Of a DNA stretch of 6,252 bases, positions 1 through 6,249 are shown piece by piece; within the stretch, counting starts at the first letter, position 1, and each line of letters begins with the position of its first letter. Under the pieces are notes generated by a model. It was given only the letters and a program-made list of their open reading frames with translations, was not told where the DNA came from and made no database searches. This DNA comes from Clostridia bacterium. Its GTDB lineage: Bacteria; Bacillota; Clostridia; Christensenellales; Borkfalkiaceae. The position numbers and the translations under genes were made by a program. Location: the NCBI GenBank assembly GCA_029052615.1, contig JAIDIR010000211.1, positions 1-6,252 on the forward strand, given 5' to 3'.

Positions 1-1320
1 GCTAACAGGTTATTTACAATCGCGCTGGCATCGGTTTGCGGCGCGGCAATAATGTCGGTAGGCGGCGTGTTTGCCGCGGAAGGTAACCAAACTTACTATC
101 CGCAGGATTTCGAGCGTACGCTCACTCTCGAATCCCTGCGCGACTACGCAATCAGCGGGGATACTTACGCTTTTGCTTACGGCACGTCAATCCGCATACT
201 CTCCACCGACGAGAGCGGCGAAAGACAGCTGAAAGACTATCCGCACACTTCGGAAGTTATCGAACTGGATTATAACGAAAAAGGCGACCTTTATTTTAAA
301 GATATAATGAACGTCACCTACCTCTACTCTTCACCCAAACCCACGGCAACCGAGGAAGAGTACGTATTTCAACTTACCGACATCACAGATATAAAGATAG
401 ACAATATATTATATACTCTTGACAAACCCGACGGCTTACTCACCTGCCGCAACAACGGCACCCCTACGGAAATCGGCAGCGGCTTTTCAAAGTTGAAGGA
501 ATACGGCGGCGCGATATACGCGGTCAAGGACAACGTTCCGCACAAAATAACCGAAAGCACTTCGGAAGCGCTTGACCTTTCGTACACCGATTTCAACGGT
601 GCAAAAAACATCTATTCCGGCGACACCAAAGCCAAGCTTGAAAGCGTGAGCGGCATGGTTGAAACGGCACAGATTTTAAAGGACAGATACTATACGCAGA
701 TTAACGCGGAGGAAATAGGCGAAAAGTTCACACCTATACGCACGCAAAAGACGACGGGCAACACCCCCTGCCTTATACTGTGCGAAAGCGGAAACGCCTC
801 AATCGTATCCATCGGCGGCGAATGTTTCGTAACCGCAACGGACAACCTTACCGAGCGCGCGTACTGCCAGTCGAACACCGACGGCAAAACCTATTACGCA
901 ATCGAGGACGTGGGCGTTTACACCACCCCCTTTATGAGCGGTAGCACGCGCATAACCACTTTGAAGAGCGGCGCCACGCACGAGGTTACGGTACTTGAAA
1001 AATTCGTTCACACCGTTCTCAGCACGGAGTTCTGCAAGATAAGCTTTAAGGAGGACGGCGAAACGGTTATCGGTTACGTTGCCGCAAACTTCCTTACCCC
1101 TTACAAGTTTTCCGCCGAGGATTTCCAGCCGACCCATGGCGGCGACAAGGACTTCGATTACCGCACCAACGTCGTTTCGGTCGTTCTCGCGGTGCTCATC
1201 GTCGGGCTGGTTCTCATTGCCGTGCTGTACGTCACGATAATAGGAAAAAAGCGCGACAAGAATTCAAAGGGTAAAAGGAAAAAGCACAGACAACCCGACC
1301 CCGACGATTACGACGATTAA
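1..1320 (+). CDS. Signal-peptide, SH3b-like, membrane-anchored surface protein of unknown function (5' end outside window)
   Basis: The reading frame is open from base 1, so the gene starts left of the window; 439 residues are visible. The ATG at 52 is not a credible start because it lies inside the hydrophobic core of a signal peptide (from about LFTIALASV to GVFA-AEG, with an AxA-like cleavage site near residues 24-26). The mature part is polar and rich in beta-type segments. Some short stretches (GDTYAFAYGTSIRIL, GGAIYAVKDNVPHKI) recall beta-propeller blades, but no repeat is clear. Residues about 298-370 look like a bacterial SH3 (SH3b) module: a YAIEDVGVYTTP opening, a 'TLKSGATHEVTVLEK' strand pair and a GYVAANFL ending. 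A single membrane helix follows at about 391-414, then a Lys/Arg-rich tail ending in DPDDYDD. The expected topology is outside domain, one anchor, cytoplasmic basic tail. SH3b modules often bind peptidoglycan, so a cell-envelope role is plausible but inferred. The gene is closed by a strong terminator and is not in an operon with the next gene. I do not recognise the family. Confidence 0.85.
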   Translation, partial: ANRLFTIALASVCGAAIMSVGGVFAAEGNQTYYPQDFERTLTLESLRDYAISGDTYAFAYGTSIRILSTDESGERQLKDYPHTSEVIELDYNEKGDLYFKDIMNVTYLYSSPKPTATEEEYVFQLTDITDIKIDNILYTLDKPDGLLTCRNNGTPTEIGSGFSKLKEYGGAIYAVKDNVPHKITESTSEALDLSYTDFNGAKNIYSGDTKAKLESVSGMVETAQILKDRYYTQINAEEIGEKFTPIRTQKTTGNTPCLILCESGNASIVSIGGECFVTATDNLTERAYCQSNTDGKTYYAIEDVGVYTTPFMSGSTRITTLKSGATHEVTVLEKFVHTVLSTEFCKISFKEDGETVIGYVAANFLTPYKFSAEDFQPTHGGDKDFDYRTNVVSVVLAVLIVGLVLIAVLYVTIIGKKRDKNSKGKRKKHRQPDPDDYDD

Positions 1321-1334
1321 AAAAACGATGATTT

Positions 1335-1369
1335 AAGCCGTGCGCAAAAGCGCACGGCTTTATTTTTTT
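1335..1369 (+). terminator. Strong intrinsic terminator after the SH3b surface protein gene
   Basis: There is a perfect 11-bp stem (AAGCCGTGCGC / GCGCACGGCTT) with an AAAA loop, followed by TATTTTTTT. It starts 14 bases after the stop codon. It separates the surface-protein gene from the next gene, which has its own promoter. Confidence 0.93.
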
Positions 1370-1406
1370 GCCGCGGACGGCGGAAGAATTTGGTCACCCC
1401 AATAAT

Positions 1407-1435
1407 TTGACATCGCGCGTGACAATATATATAAT
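1407..1435 (+). promoter_or_regulatory. Perfect consensus sigma-A promoter, adjacent to the start codon
   Basis: TTGACA (1407-1412), a 17-base spacer, and TATAAT (1430-1435) match the housekeeping consensus at all 12 positions. The transcription start expected about 7 bases beyond the -10 is near 1442, and the ATG is at 1445. The predicted mRNA therefore has a leader of about 0-3 bases and no room for a Shine-Dalgarno sequence. Confidence 0.85.
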
Positions 1436-1444
1436 TATATTGCT

Positions 1445-2989
1445 ATGGCACTGACGTTTACTAAACTCAAATTGAACTTCGACGGCAAGCGCGCCGTGGT
1501 GGTAAGCCTGAAGGTATGCGCGGCGGTTGCGGCGGTGTGCGCACTGCTTTTAACCTTCACCGTCGGGGACTATTACATATTCAACCGAATAGGCGAATAC
1601 GGCTTTTTCTTCGCGCTCAGCCAGTGGATTAAAAAGGCGGGACTTCTGCTCATTATAGCCGCGGTGTTCTTCAACTGTAAAAGCTGTGCGGACGCCGTCA
1701 AATACGTCCTGCCCCTCTTCCTTATTTTAAGCAGCTGTCTGTTCGGAAATTTCTTCGACGTGGTTCCCGCAGCCGATACGAACGCGCAGGAAATATACAA
1801 CTCTATAAACCTGCACTTCCCCAAGTGGCTGAATATCACGCTGTTCTCACTGCAGAATATTGCGTACGCCGCTTGCTGCGGACTGCTGATTGCGCGCGAC
1901 GGCTTTAAGGTGAGCGGCAAGTCGTTCATATGCCTGCCCTTCGCATTTCTTGCGGCAATGCCCCTGAACCTGTTCGAAAACTTTTTCGATATAACCAAGA
2001 TATCGGCAAACAGCTTTTTGCGCTTTAAAAATTTCACCCTCTGGCACTTCTTTGCGCTGTGCATACTTGCCGGCTCTACCATAGGGCTCTACTACTTCTT
2101 AAAAAACAAAACGCGCGAGCAGCAGGACAAATATCTTGCGTTTATCGCGGTAACGCTTCTCTTGCAATACCACAGCAAGGACAGCGTGGTTATGGGCGAC
2201 GGCTACAACGTTTATTACACCGTATTCGCCTGTCTGCCGCTGTTCATCTGCAACATAGGCGTGTACGTTGCAAGCATTTCGGTAATCTTTAAAAAGCGCG
2301 TGTTGTACGCCATTGCGTTCTTTATCCACGCCGTGGGCGCGCTTACTGTGTTCATCTATTTCGGCAAGGACGAAATGAGCAACTACGGAATTTTCTGCAG
2401 CTACTCAATTCTGTACTTCTGCTTAACGCACTGCCTGCTGTTTGCTTTGTGCGTTCTGCCGACGGCGCTGGGGCACTACAAATTCAAAATCAAGGACTGC
2501 ATTATACCGCTAATATATTATTGCGTTGTGATTATACTTGCGGCGGTTGCAAGCGCGCTGGTCACCGACTTTTTGACGGGGCTGGGACTTAAAGTAGGCT
2601 CGGCGCCCACCGACGATATGACGCCCCCCAACTACGCGTTTACGCAGGTCTGCCCCCTGCCCATCGAGATTCCCAACCTTATCCCTCTCGGCGGCGCGTT
2701 CAGGCATATAAACGTGTTCTACGTGATATTGGTCTACGTGGCTTACGTCTGCCTGTTCTTCGCATTTTTCGGTGCTTACGTCGCTTTCCTTGCACTGCGC
2801 AAAATCGTGCTTGCAAAGCTTGCCGAACGCAAAGCAGGCGCGTCCGAAGTGCCCGCAACGTTTACGATCCGTATGCGTTCAGAAGCGGCGGCAACCGACG
2901 AGAGCGAAAGCGCACCGTCCGAACCCGTGACCGAAGAGGCGCACGAAGAAAAACAGGAAGAAGCCGCAACCGCGGACGAAACCGAATAA
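1445..2989 (+). CDS. Polytopic membrane protein, YwaF/TMEM164-like, with acidic C-terminal tail
   Basis: This is a 514-residue integral membrane protein with roughly 10-12 hydrophobic helices, for example near 17-41, 85-104, 132-150, 160-181, 198-219, 257-281, 286-306, 316-338, 351-373 and 423-450. From about residue 198 the order of motifs recalls the YwaF/TMEM164 family: a helix with WHFFALC (H201), a helix beginning LPLFICNIGVYV (264-275), a 'VGAL' helix (297-300), 'THCLLFALCVL' (H329), then an NYAF stretch (396-399) and a last helix. In that family the second motif is usually PLHLC; here His is replaced by Phe. About 190 residues with extra helices precede this part. Residues about 465-514 form a hydrophilic Glu/Ala-rich tail, likely cytoplasmic. 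It has many cysteines, including a CxxC at 78-81. The family assignment is from memory of motifs and is tentative; the function is unknown. I kept ATG 1445 because no in-frame alternative (TTG 1472, GTG 1496 or 1499) has a ribosome binding site. Transcribed alone between two terminators. Confidence 0.88.
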   Translation: MALTFTKLKLNFDGKRAVVVSLKVCAAVAAVCALLLTFTVGDYYIFNRIGEYGFFFALSQWIKKAGLLLIIAAVFFNCKSCADAVKYVLPLFLILSSCLFGNFFDVVPAADTNAQEIYNSINLHFPKWLNITLFSLQNIAYAACCGLLIARDGFKVSGKSFICLPFAFLAAMPLNLFENFFDITKISANSFLRFKNFTLWHFFALCILAGSTIGLYYFLKNKTREQQDKYLAFIAVTLLLQYHSKDSVVMGDGYNVYYTVFACLPLFICNIGVYVASISVIFKKRVLYAIAFFIHAVGALTVFIYFGKDEMSNYGIFCSYSILYFCLTHCLLFALCVLPTALGHYKFKIKDCIIPLIYYCVVIILAAVASALVTDFLTGLGLKVGSAPTDDMTPPNYAFTQVCPLPIEIPNLIPLGGAFRHINVFYVILVYVAYVCLFFAFFGAYVAFLALRKIVLAKLAERKAGASEVPATFTIRMRSEAAATDESESAPSEPVTEEAHEEKQEEAATADETE

Positions 2990-2997
2990 CGATAATA

Positions 2998-3028
2998 AAA
3001 AAAGAAGAGGTCACGCCTCTTCTTTTTT
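2998..3028. terminator. Bidirectional intrinsic terminator between convergent genes
   Basis: A 13-bp stem pairs 2998-3010 (AAAAAAGAAGAGG) with 3016-3028 (CCTCTTCTTTTTT) around a TCACG loop. The A-run on one side and T-run on the other give a U-tract in either direction. It starts 9 bases after the stop of the + strand membrane protein and lies just past the stop of the - strand DUF378 gene, so it can end both transcripts. Confidence 0.9.
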
Positions 3029-3031
3029 ATT

Positions 3032-3292
3032 TTAATTGTGTTCCGTAACGGGCTTATATTCATCCCTGTTTCTTTCCTTGGCGGAAAGCTTAAGACCCCA
3101 ACCGGTAACGATGGGCGAAATGATAAGCCAAATTGCCGCAAGCGCAACGAGCACGTAAATAATTATCGCACCCACACTGCGGGGACCGCCGAATATCCAG
3201 CTTACAAGATTGAAATTGAAGATGCCGAACATTCCCCAGTTGAACGCGCCGATAAGCACCAGCACGTAGCTAACGATATTGAAAAATACCAT
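3032..3292 (-). CDS. DUF378 (YuzA-like) small membrane protein
   Basis: This is an 86-residue protein with two membrane helices, about residues 3-25 and 40-62, and a short polar, charged C-terminus. The first helix ends in GAFNWGMFGIFNFNLVSWIFG (15-35), which matches the signature I know for DUF378: a G-x-x-NWG-x-x-G-x-F core, then LV and a Gly-rich turn. The second helix has the typical IIYVLVALAAIWLI pattern. The family is common in Bacillota (Bacillus subtilis YuzA) and has no established function. An AGGAG ribosome binding site (3301-3305 on the complement) lies 8 bases before the ATG, which supports this start. The gene lies 89 bases downstream of tilS on the same strand, with an inverted repeat between them. 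It may be transcribed partly by readthrough; I could not identify a convincing promoter of its own. Confidence 0.92.
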   Translation of the reverse strand: MVFFNIVSYVLVLIGAFNWGMFGIFNFNLVSWIFGGPRSVGAIIIYVLVALAAIWLIISPIVTGWGLKLSAKERNRDEYKPVTEHN

Positions 3293-3350
3293 ACAAACCT
3301 CTCCTTTTTAACTCTGAAGATAGTTTGTGCAGACGGCGGTATTTTATGCT

Positions 3351-3387
3351 AAAAGTCAATTGACCGCGCAATATGCCGCGGTCAATT
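3351..3387 (-). terminator. Inverted repeat at the tilS stop codon, probable weak terminator
   Basis: Read on the minus strand, AATTGACCGCG (3387-3377) pairs perfectly with CGCGGTCAATT (3368-3358) around an 8-base loop. GAC and then only four T residues follow (to 3351). The tilS stop codon (3384-3382) lies inside the left arm. The position at the 3' end of tilS suggests an intrinsic terminator, but the T-tract is short and three bases late, so it may be leaky. A dyad operator for the downstream DUF378 gene is the alternative. Confidence 0.6.
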
Positions 3388-4683
3388 CAATTTAAACGGG
3401 TCTTTACTTGCTATTATTGCAGGGTTAACGGTATTTTCGGTTATCTTGACTTTATCGGAAATTTCCACCCCGCATATTATTAACACGTCGCTTCCGTCGC
3501 ACACCAGCGGCAGAGTTGAACGCAGGCTCTGCGGAACTTTTTTGTCGGTCAGATAGTCCGAAAGGCTCTTGCTGCCGCCACCGAATTTGGTGAATTTATC
3601 GCCGTCGCGCCTGAACCTTACCACCGCGTTTTCTGGTATGCAATCCAAATCAAATTCCAAAGCTTTGTAATTTTCGGGAAGCTTTTCGGCGCTTCCGCCG
3701 CAGGCGATAACCAAGGATTTACCCGCGTATTCACCCGTCTTTATTACCTGTGAAAAGAGCACCTCGTCAGCCTGCAAAGCGCCGCCGTCCGTCAAGGCTA
3801 TTCCACCCTCCTCTTTTACGGCGGTCAGTCCCAAAAACTCGAACCGCTTTCCGTTTTCCGCCGACTGCAATAAAAACAGCTTTTCGAATTGTTCGGAGGT
3901 ATAATCGATTTTTCCGAATTTTCTTGCCACCACCGCGTGAACGGCACGCTTGAAAATAATGCGCTCTCCGCATGGTTCAATCAAAAATGCGCCACCTCGG
4001 CAAGCAATAATTTCGTCAGCCTTGCGTGCAAAATATTCCTCGTCCTCGGCGGCAAGGCGCGAAAAGTTATAGATATTGCGCGCCGCGCCGTGCACCGCCT
4101 CTTCCAAGGCGGGCAGAACGTTGTGTCTGATTTTATTGCGCGTATAGCCGTCCGAAAGGTTGCTGCCGTCCACCACGAAAGGTATTTTATTGACCTCTAT
4201 ATACTCGTCAATCTCGCCGCGCGAAAGGGATATAAACGGGCGGATAATGCCCAGCGACGGCTCGTCACAAATGCCCTTGACGCCTGCAAGCGACGTGCCC
4301 CTTGCAAGGTTAAAAAGCACCGTTTCGGCATTGTCGTTCAAATGGTGCGCCGTAGCTATCACGTCCGCACCGCCATCGGCAAGCGCCTTTTTATAGCAGT
4401 CCAGTCGCCAAACACGCGCGCTCTTTTCGTCCTTAAAGCTTCCCTTTTCCGCCTTAAAAAAGCGCAATGGAATTCCGTTCGCCGCGCAATAATCCTTAAC
4501 GAACGCGCTGTCGCGCTCGCTCTCCTCCCCCCTGATGCCGTGGTCGCAGTTTAGCGCGCTGACCGTAATGCCGAAATCGCCCCCGCACTTTTTCAAATAG
4601 TGCAGGAGCGCCATACTGTCTTTGCCGCCCGAAACGGCAACGCATATCCGCTTGTTTGCATAGGGTGAAAGATTGACTTGCAT
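3382..4683 (-). CDS. tilS: tRNA(Ile)-lysidine synthase TilS
   Basis: TilS uses ATP to attach lysine to C34 of tRNA-Ile2 (CAU anticodon), so that it reads AUA as Ile and is charged by IleRS; the enzyme is cytosolic and normally essential. The 433-residue length fits the family. The N-terminal PP-loop ATPase domain (about 11-190) shows the ATP motif VSGGKDS (17-23), the CDHGIRGEE motif (46-54), SARVWR (88-93), and HHLNDNAET (113-121), which corresponds to the family HHxDDxxET with Asn in the first Asp position, a variant I believe is common in clostridial forms. TRNKIRHNVLPALEE lies at about residues 186-200 and closes the catalytic core. The C-terminal TilS domain (about 355-420) shows VRFRRDGDKF and KKVPQSLRSTLP, both typical. 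The start is ATG 4683, which overlaps the stop of the malic enzyme gene by one base, with AAGGA just upstream inside that gene. Pairing with malic enzyme has no obvious metabolic logic and is probably shared transcription only. Confidence 0.97.
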   Translation of the reverse strand: MQVNLSPYANKRICVAVSGGKDSMALLHYLKKCGGDFGITVSALNCDHGIRGEESERDSAFVKDYCAANGIPLRFFKAEKGSFKDEKSARVWRLDCYKKALADGGADVIATAHHLNDNAETVLFNLARGTSLAGVKGICDEPSLGIIRPFISLSRGEIDEYIEVNKIPFVVDGSNLSDGYTRNKIRHNVLPALEEAVHGAARNIYNFSRLAAEDEEYFARKADEIIACRGGAFLIEPCGERIIFKRAVHAVVARKFGKIDYTSEQFEKLFLLQSAENGKRFEFLGLTAVKEEGGIALTDGGALQADEVLFSQVIKTGEYAGKSLVIACGGSAEKLPENYKALEFDLDCIPENAVVRFRRDGDKFTKFGGGSKSLSDYLTDKKVPQSLRSTLPLVCDGSDVLIICGVEISDKVKITENTVNPAIIASKDPFKLN

Positions 4684-4692
4684 TATTTCCTT
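4681..4692 (-). promoter_or_regulatory. Malic enzyme-tilS stop/start overlap (TAATG) with internal ribosome binding site
   Basis: On the minus strand the sequence reads AAGGAAATAATG. The final Arg-Lys codons (AGG AAA) of the malic enzyme provide a Shine-Dalgarno-like AAGGA, and TAA and ATG share one A. The spacing of about 4 bases is short, so tilS initiation is likely helped by ribosomes terminating on the upstream gene. The coupling is inferred. Confidence 0.75.
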
Positions 4693-5855
4693 ACCACGCC
4701 CGACTTGACCGCCTCTTCGGCAACCGCCTTAGCAACCGCCTCGTGCGCGCGCTTGTCGAAGGCGTAGGGCAGAATATAGTCGCGGCTCAGCTCCTTATCC
4801 GAAACGCAGCCCGCAATGCCGCGCGAAGCCGCCATCATCATCTCGAAGGTGATAGTCGTTGCGCGCACGTCCAACGCGCCGCGGAACAGACCGGGGAACA
4901 CTAAAACGTTGTTTATCTGGTTGGGATATTCCGAAGAGCCGGTGCCGTGGATAAACGCGCCCGCCTCCTTTGCGTCCGCAACCGAAATTTCGGGCACGGG
5001 GTTTGCAAGCGTAAACAGAATAGGTTTTTCCGCCATGGAACGCACCATATCCTTGGTCACGCAGTTCGCCGCCGAAACGCCTATAAAGACGTCCGCGCCC
5101 TTCATTGCGTCCGCAAGCGTGCCCGTAAGCTTTTGGCGGTTGGTGACCTTTGCAAGCTCCTGCTGTGCGGGGTTGAACCTCTCGTCCCCCTCGCTTATAA
5201 CGCCCAGCTTATCGCACGCAATGACGTTTTTAACGCCGAAGCGCAGCAAAAATTTGGCAATGGAAATGCCGGCCGCACCCGCGCCGTTTATGACCACCTT
5301 AATATCTTCCATGCGCTTATCCGCAAGCTTCAACGCGTTTATAAGCGCCGCCGCAACTACTATTGCGGTGCCGTGCTGGTCGTCGTGGAAAACGGGAATA
5401 TCCAGCTCCTCTTTTAACCTGGTTTCAATCTCGAAACAGCGCGGCGCGGAAATGTCCTCAAGGTTAATTCCGCCGAAGCTGCCCGCAAGCAGCTTTATGG
5501 TCTTTATAATTTCCTCCGTGTCCTTGGAACGGATACACAAAGGATACGCGTCTACGCCGCCGAACGCCTTAAAAAGCGCGCACTTGCCCTCCATAACAGG
5601 CATACCCGCCTCGGGACCAATGTCGCCCAGGCCAAGAATTGCCGTGCCGTCGGTAATTACGGGCACGGTGTTCCATCTTCTCGTAAGCGTAAAGCTCTTT
5701 TCGGGGTCTTTCTGAATGGCAAGGCAGGGCTCGGCAACGCCCGGCGTGTAGGCAAGCGACAGCTTTTCCCTGCTGTCAACTTCCACCCTGGATACAACTT
5801 CGATTTTGCCTTTCCATTCGGCGTGTTTTTTAAGCGATTCCTCTCTGTAATTCAT
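4683..5855 (-). CDS. Malic enzyme, short bacterial type (probably NAD-dependent)
   Basis: This enzyme oxidatively decarboxylates L-malate to pyruvate and CO2 with reduction of NAD(P), linking the C4 acid pool to pyruvate; it is cytosolic. The 390-residue length is that of the compact bacterial form without a phosphotransacetylase fusion. Visible motifs in order: YTPGVAEPC (36-44) with the catalytic Tyr36; DGTAILGLGDIGPEAG (69-84); MPVMEGK (85-91) with the catalytic Lys91; NLEDI (131-135) and FHDDQHGTAIV (156-166) supplying the acidic metal ligands; the Rossmann loop NGAGAAG (190-196); CDKLG (214-218), where Asp215 after the second strand favours NAD over NADP; ANPVPE (284-289); and GSSEYPNQINN (306-316). 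No key residue is missing. ATG 5855 is preceded by AGGAGA (5862-5867 on the complement) at good spacing. It is the first gene of a minus-strand unit with tilS. The cofactor choice is inferred; the enzyme class is firm. Confidence 0.97.
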   Translation of the reverse strand: MNYREESLKKHAEWKGKIEVVSRVEVDSREKLSLAYTPGVAEPCLAIQKDPEKSFTLTRRWNTVPVITDGTAILGLGDIGPEAGMPVMEGKCALFKAFGGVDAYPLCIRSKDTEEIIKTIKLLAGSFGGINLEDISAPRCFEIETRLKEELDIPVFHDDQHGTAIVVAAALINALKLADKRMEDIKVVINGAGAAGISIAKFLLRFGVKNVIACDKLGVISEGDERFNPAQQELAKVTNRQKLTGTLADAMKGADVFIGVSAANCVTKDMVRSMAEKPILFTLANPVPEISVADAKEAGAFIHGTGSSEYPNQINNVLVFPGLFRGALDVRATTITFEMMMAASRGIAGCVSDKELSRDYILPYAFDKRAHEAVAKAVAEEAVKSGVVRK

Positions 5856-5885
5856 TGAATTTCTCCTGACCGTTTATTCGTATTT

Positions 5886-5915
5886 ATTATACAACTTAAC
5901 CGCGCCGCGTGGCAA
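5886..5915 (-). promoter_or_regulatory. Sigma-A promoter for the malic enzyme-tilS unit
   Basis: On the minus strand, TTGCCA (5915-5910) is followed by an 18-base spacer and a perfect TATAAT (5891-5886). A start near 5880 gives a leader of about 25 bases ahead of the malic enzyme ATG, with room for the AGGAGA site. One -35 mismatch (C for A) and an 18-base spacer suggest moderate strength. Confidence 0.75.
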
Positions 5916-5934
5916 GCAAAATTATCCAGTGCAC

Positions 5935-5957
5935 AATATGATAAAAATATATAAATA
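5935..5957 (+). promoter_or_regulatory. A+T-rich UP-element-like block
   Basis: These 23 bases contain only one G and no C, and they sit directly upstream of the -35 box. Relative to a start near 5996 they cover about -61 to -39, where UP elements contact the RNA polymerase alpha subunit. General A+T richness of the intergenic region is the alternative explanation. Confidence 0.4.
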
Positions 5958-5960
5958 CAC

Positions 5961-5989
5961 TTGACAACGCTGCGTGCGCATCATATAAT
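5961..5989 (+). promoter_or_regulatory. Perfect consensus sigma-A promoter for the 74-residue membrane protein
   Basis: TTGACA (5961-5966), a 17-base spacer and TATAAT (5984-5989) match consensus at all 12 positions. The expected start near 5996 gives a leader of about 29 bases containing AGGAG (6013-6017), 7 bases before the ATG. It is divergent from the malic enzyme promoter, with about 45 bases between the two -35 boxes. Confidence 0.9.
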
Positions 5990-6024
5990 TAAATTACAAT
6001 AAATTTCAACATAGGAGAATTTTT

Positions 6025-6249
6025 ATGGACAACAAATTGGCATGCTTTTTACTCACGTTCTTCCTCGGGTGGATCGGAAGCTTTATCATCAACCACACTT
6101 CCCTGAAGCCCGAAGGATTTAAATCCAGAACGATGGCTTACTTCTTCCTTGGTATTATTACCTTCGGTATCTATCCTCTGGTTGCTTCTATCTGCAACTT
6201 CTCGTTCGATCCCGCTAAGGAAAAGAATATCGGCTATTTCAAGGCTTAA
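6025..6249 (+). CDS. Small two-helix membrane protein of unknown function
   Basis: This complete 74-residue protein has a hydrophobic helix at 5-23 (LACFLLTFFLGWIGSFII), a polar loop with SLKPEGFKSRT (26-36), a second helix at about 37-57 (MAYFFLGIITFGIYPLVASIC), and a short tail with FDPAKEKNIGYFK. The opening 'FLLTFFLGWIG' and 'IITFGIYPLVA' recall the two helices of TM2-domain proteins, but the TM2 connecting FYLGK-type motif is absent, so this is at best a divergent relative. AGGAG 7 bases before the ATG supports the start. Four of five alanine codons are GCT, unlike the GCG/GCC/GCA-rich neighbours; with the consensus promoter this fits high expression, though the sample is small. The gene ends three bases before the window edge, so any downstream partner or terminator is out of view. 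Function unknown. Confidence 0.85.
   Translation: MDNKLACFLLTFFLGWIGSFIINHTSLKPEGFKSRTMAYFFLGIITFGIYPLVASICNFSFDPAKEKNIGYFKA

Noticed and set aside
52..54. ATG at 52 as the start of the first gene
   Set aside because: The frame stays open to base 1, and this ATG falls inside the hydrophobic core of a signal peptide with residues ANRLFTIALASV upstream; the real start is outside the window.
1371..1406. Possible regulatory element between the terminator and the consensus promoter
   Set aside because: I found no dyad, riboswitch-like structure or repeat in these bases.
1573..2082. 169-codon open frame on the - strand inside the membrane protein gene
   Set aside because: It is antisense to a clear membrane protein and has no domain, ribosome site or promoter of its own.
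3038..3352. 104-codon + strand open frame over the DUF378 gene
   Set aside because: The opposite strand encodes the recognisable DUF378 signature with a good ribosome binding site; this frame has neither.
3341..3371. Possible minus-strand promoter TTGCGC-19-TAAAAT before the DUF378 gene
   Set aside because: The -35 box is poor, the spacer is long, and the site overlaps the inverted repeat at the end of tilS; too weak to list as a feature.
3889..4554. 221-codon open frame on the + strand across tilS
   Set aside because: It lies wholly antisense to a confidently assigned tilS, its translation has no recognisable domain, and it has no ribosome binding site; it is a by-product of the codon bias of the real gene.
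4816..5715. 299-codon open frame on the + strand across the malic enzyme gene
   Set aside because: It is antisense to a complete malic enzyme with all motifs intact; the Ser/Ala/Pro-rich composition is typical of a shadow frame in a GC-biased gene.
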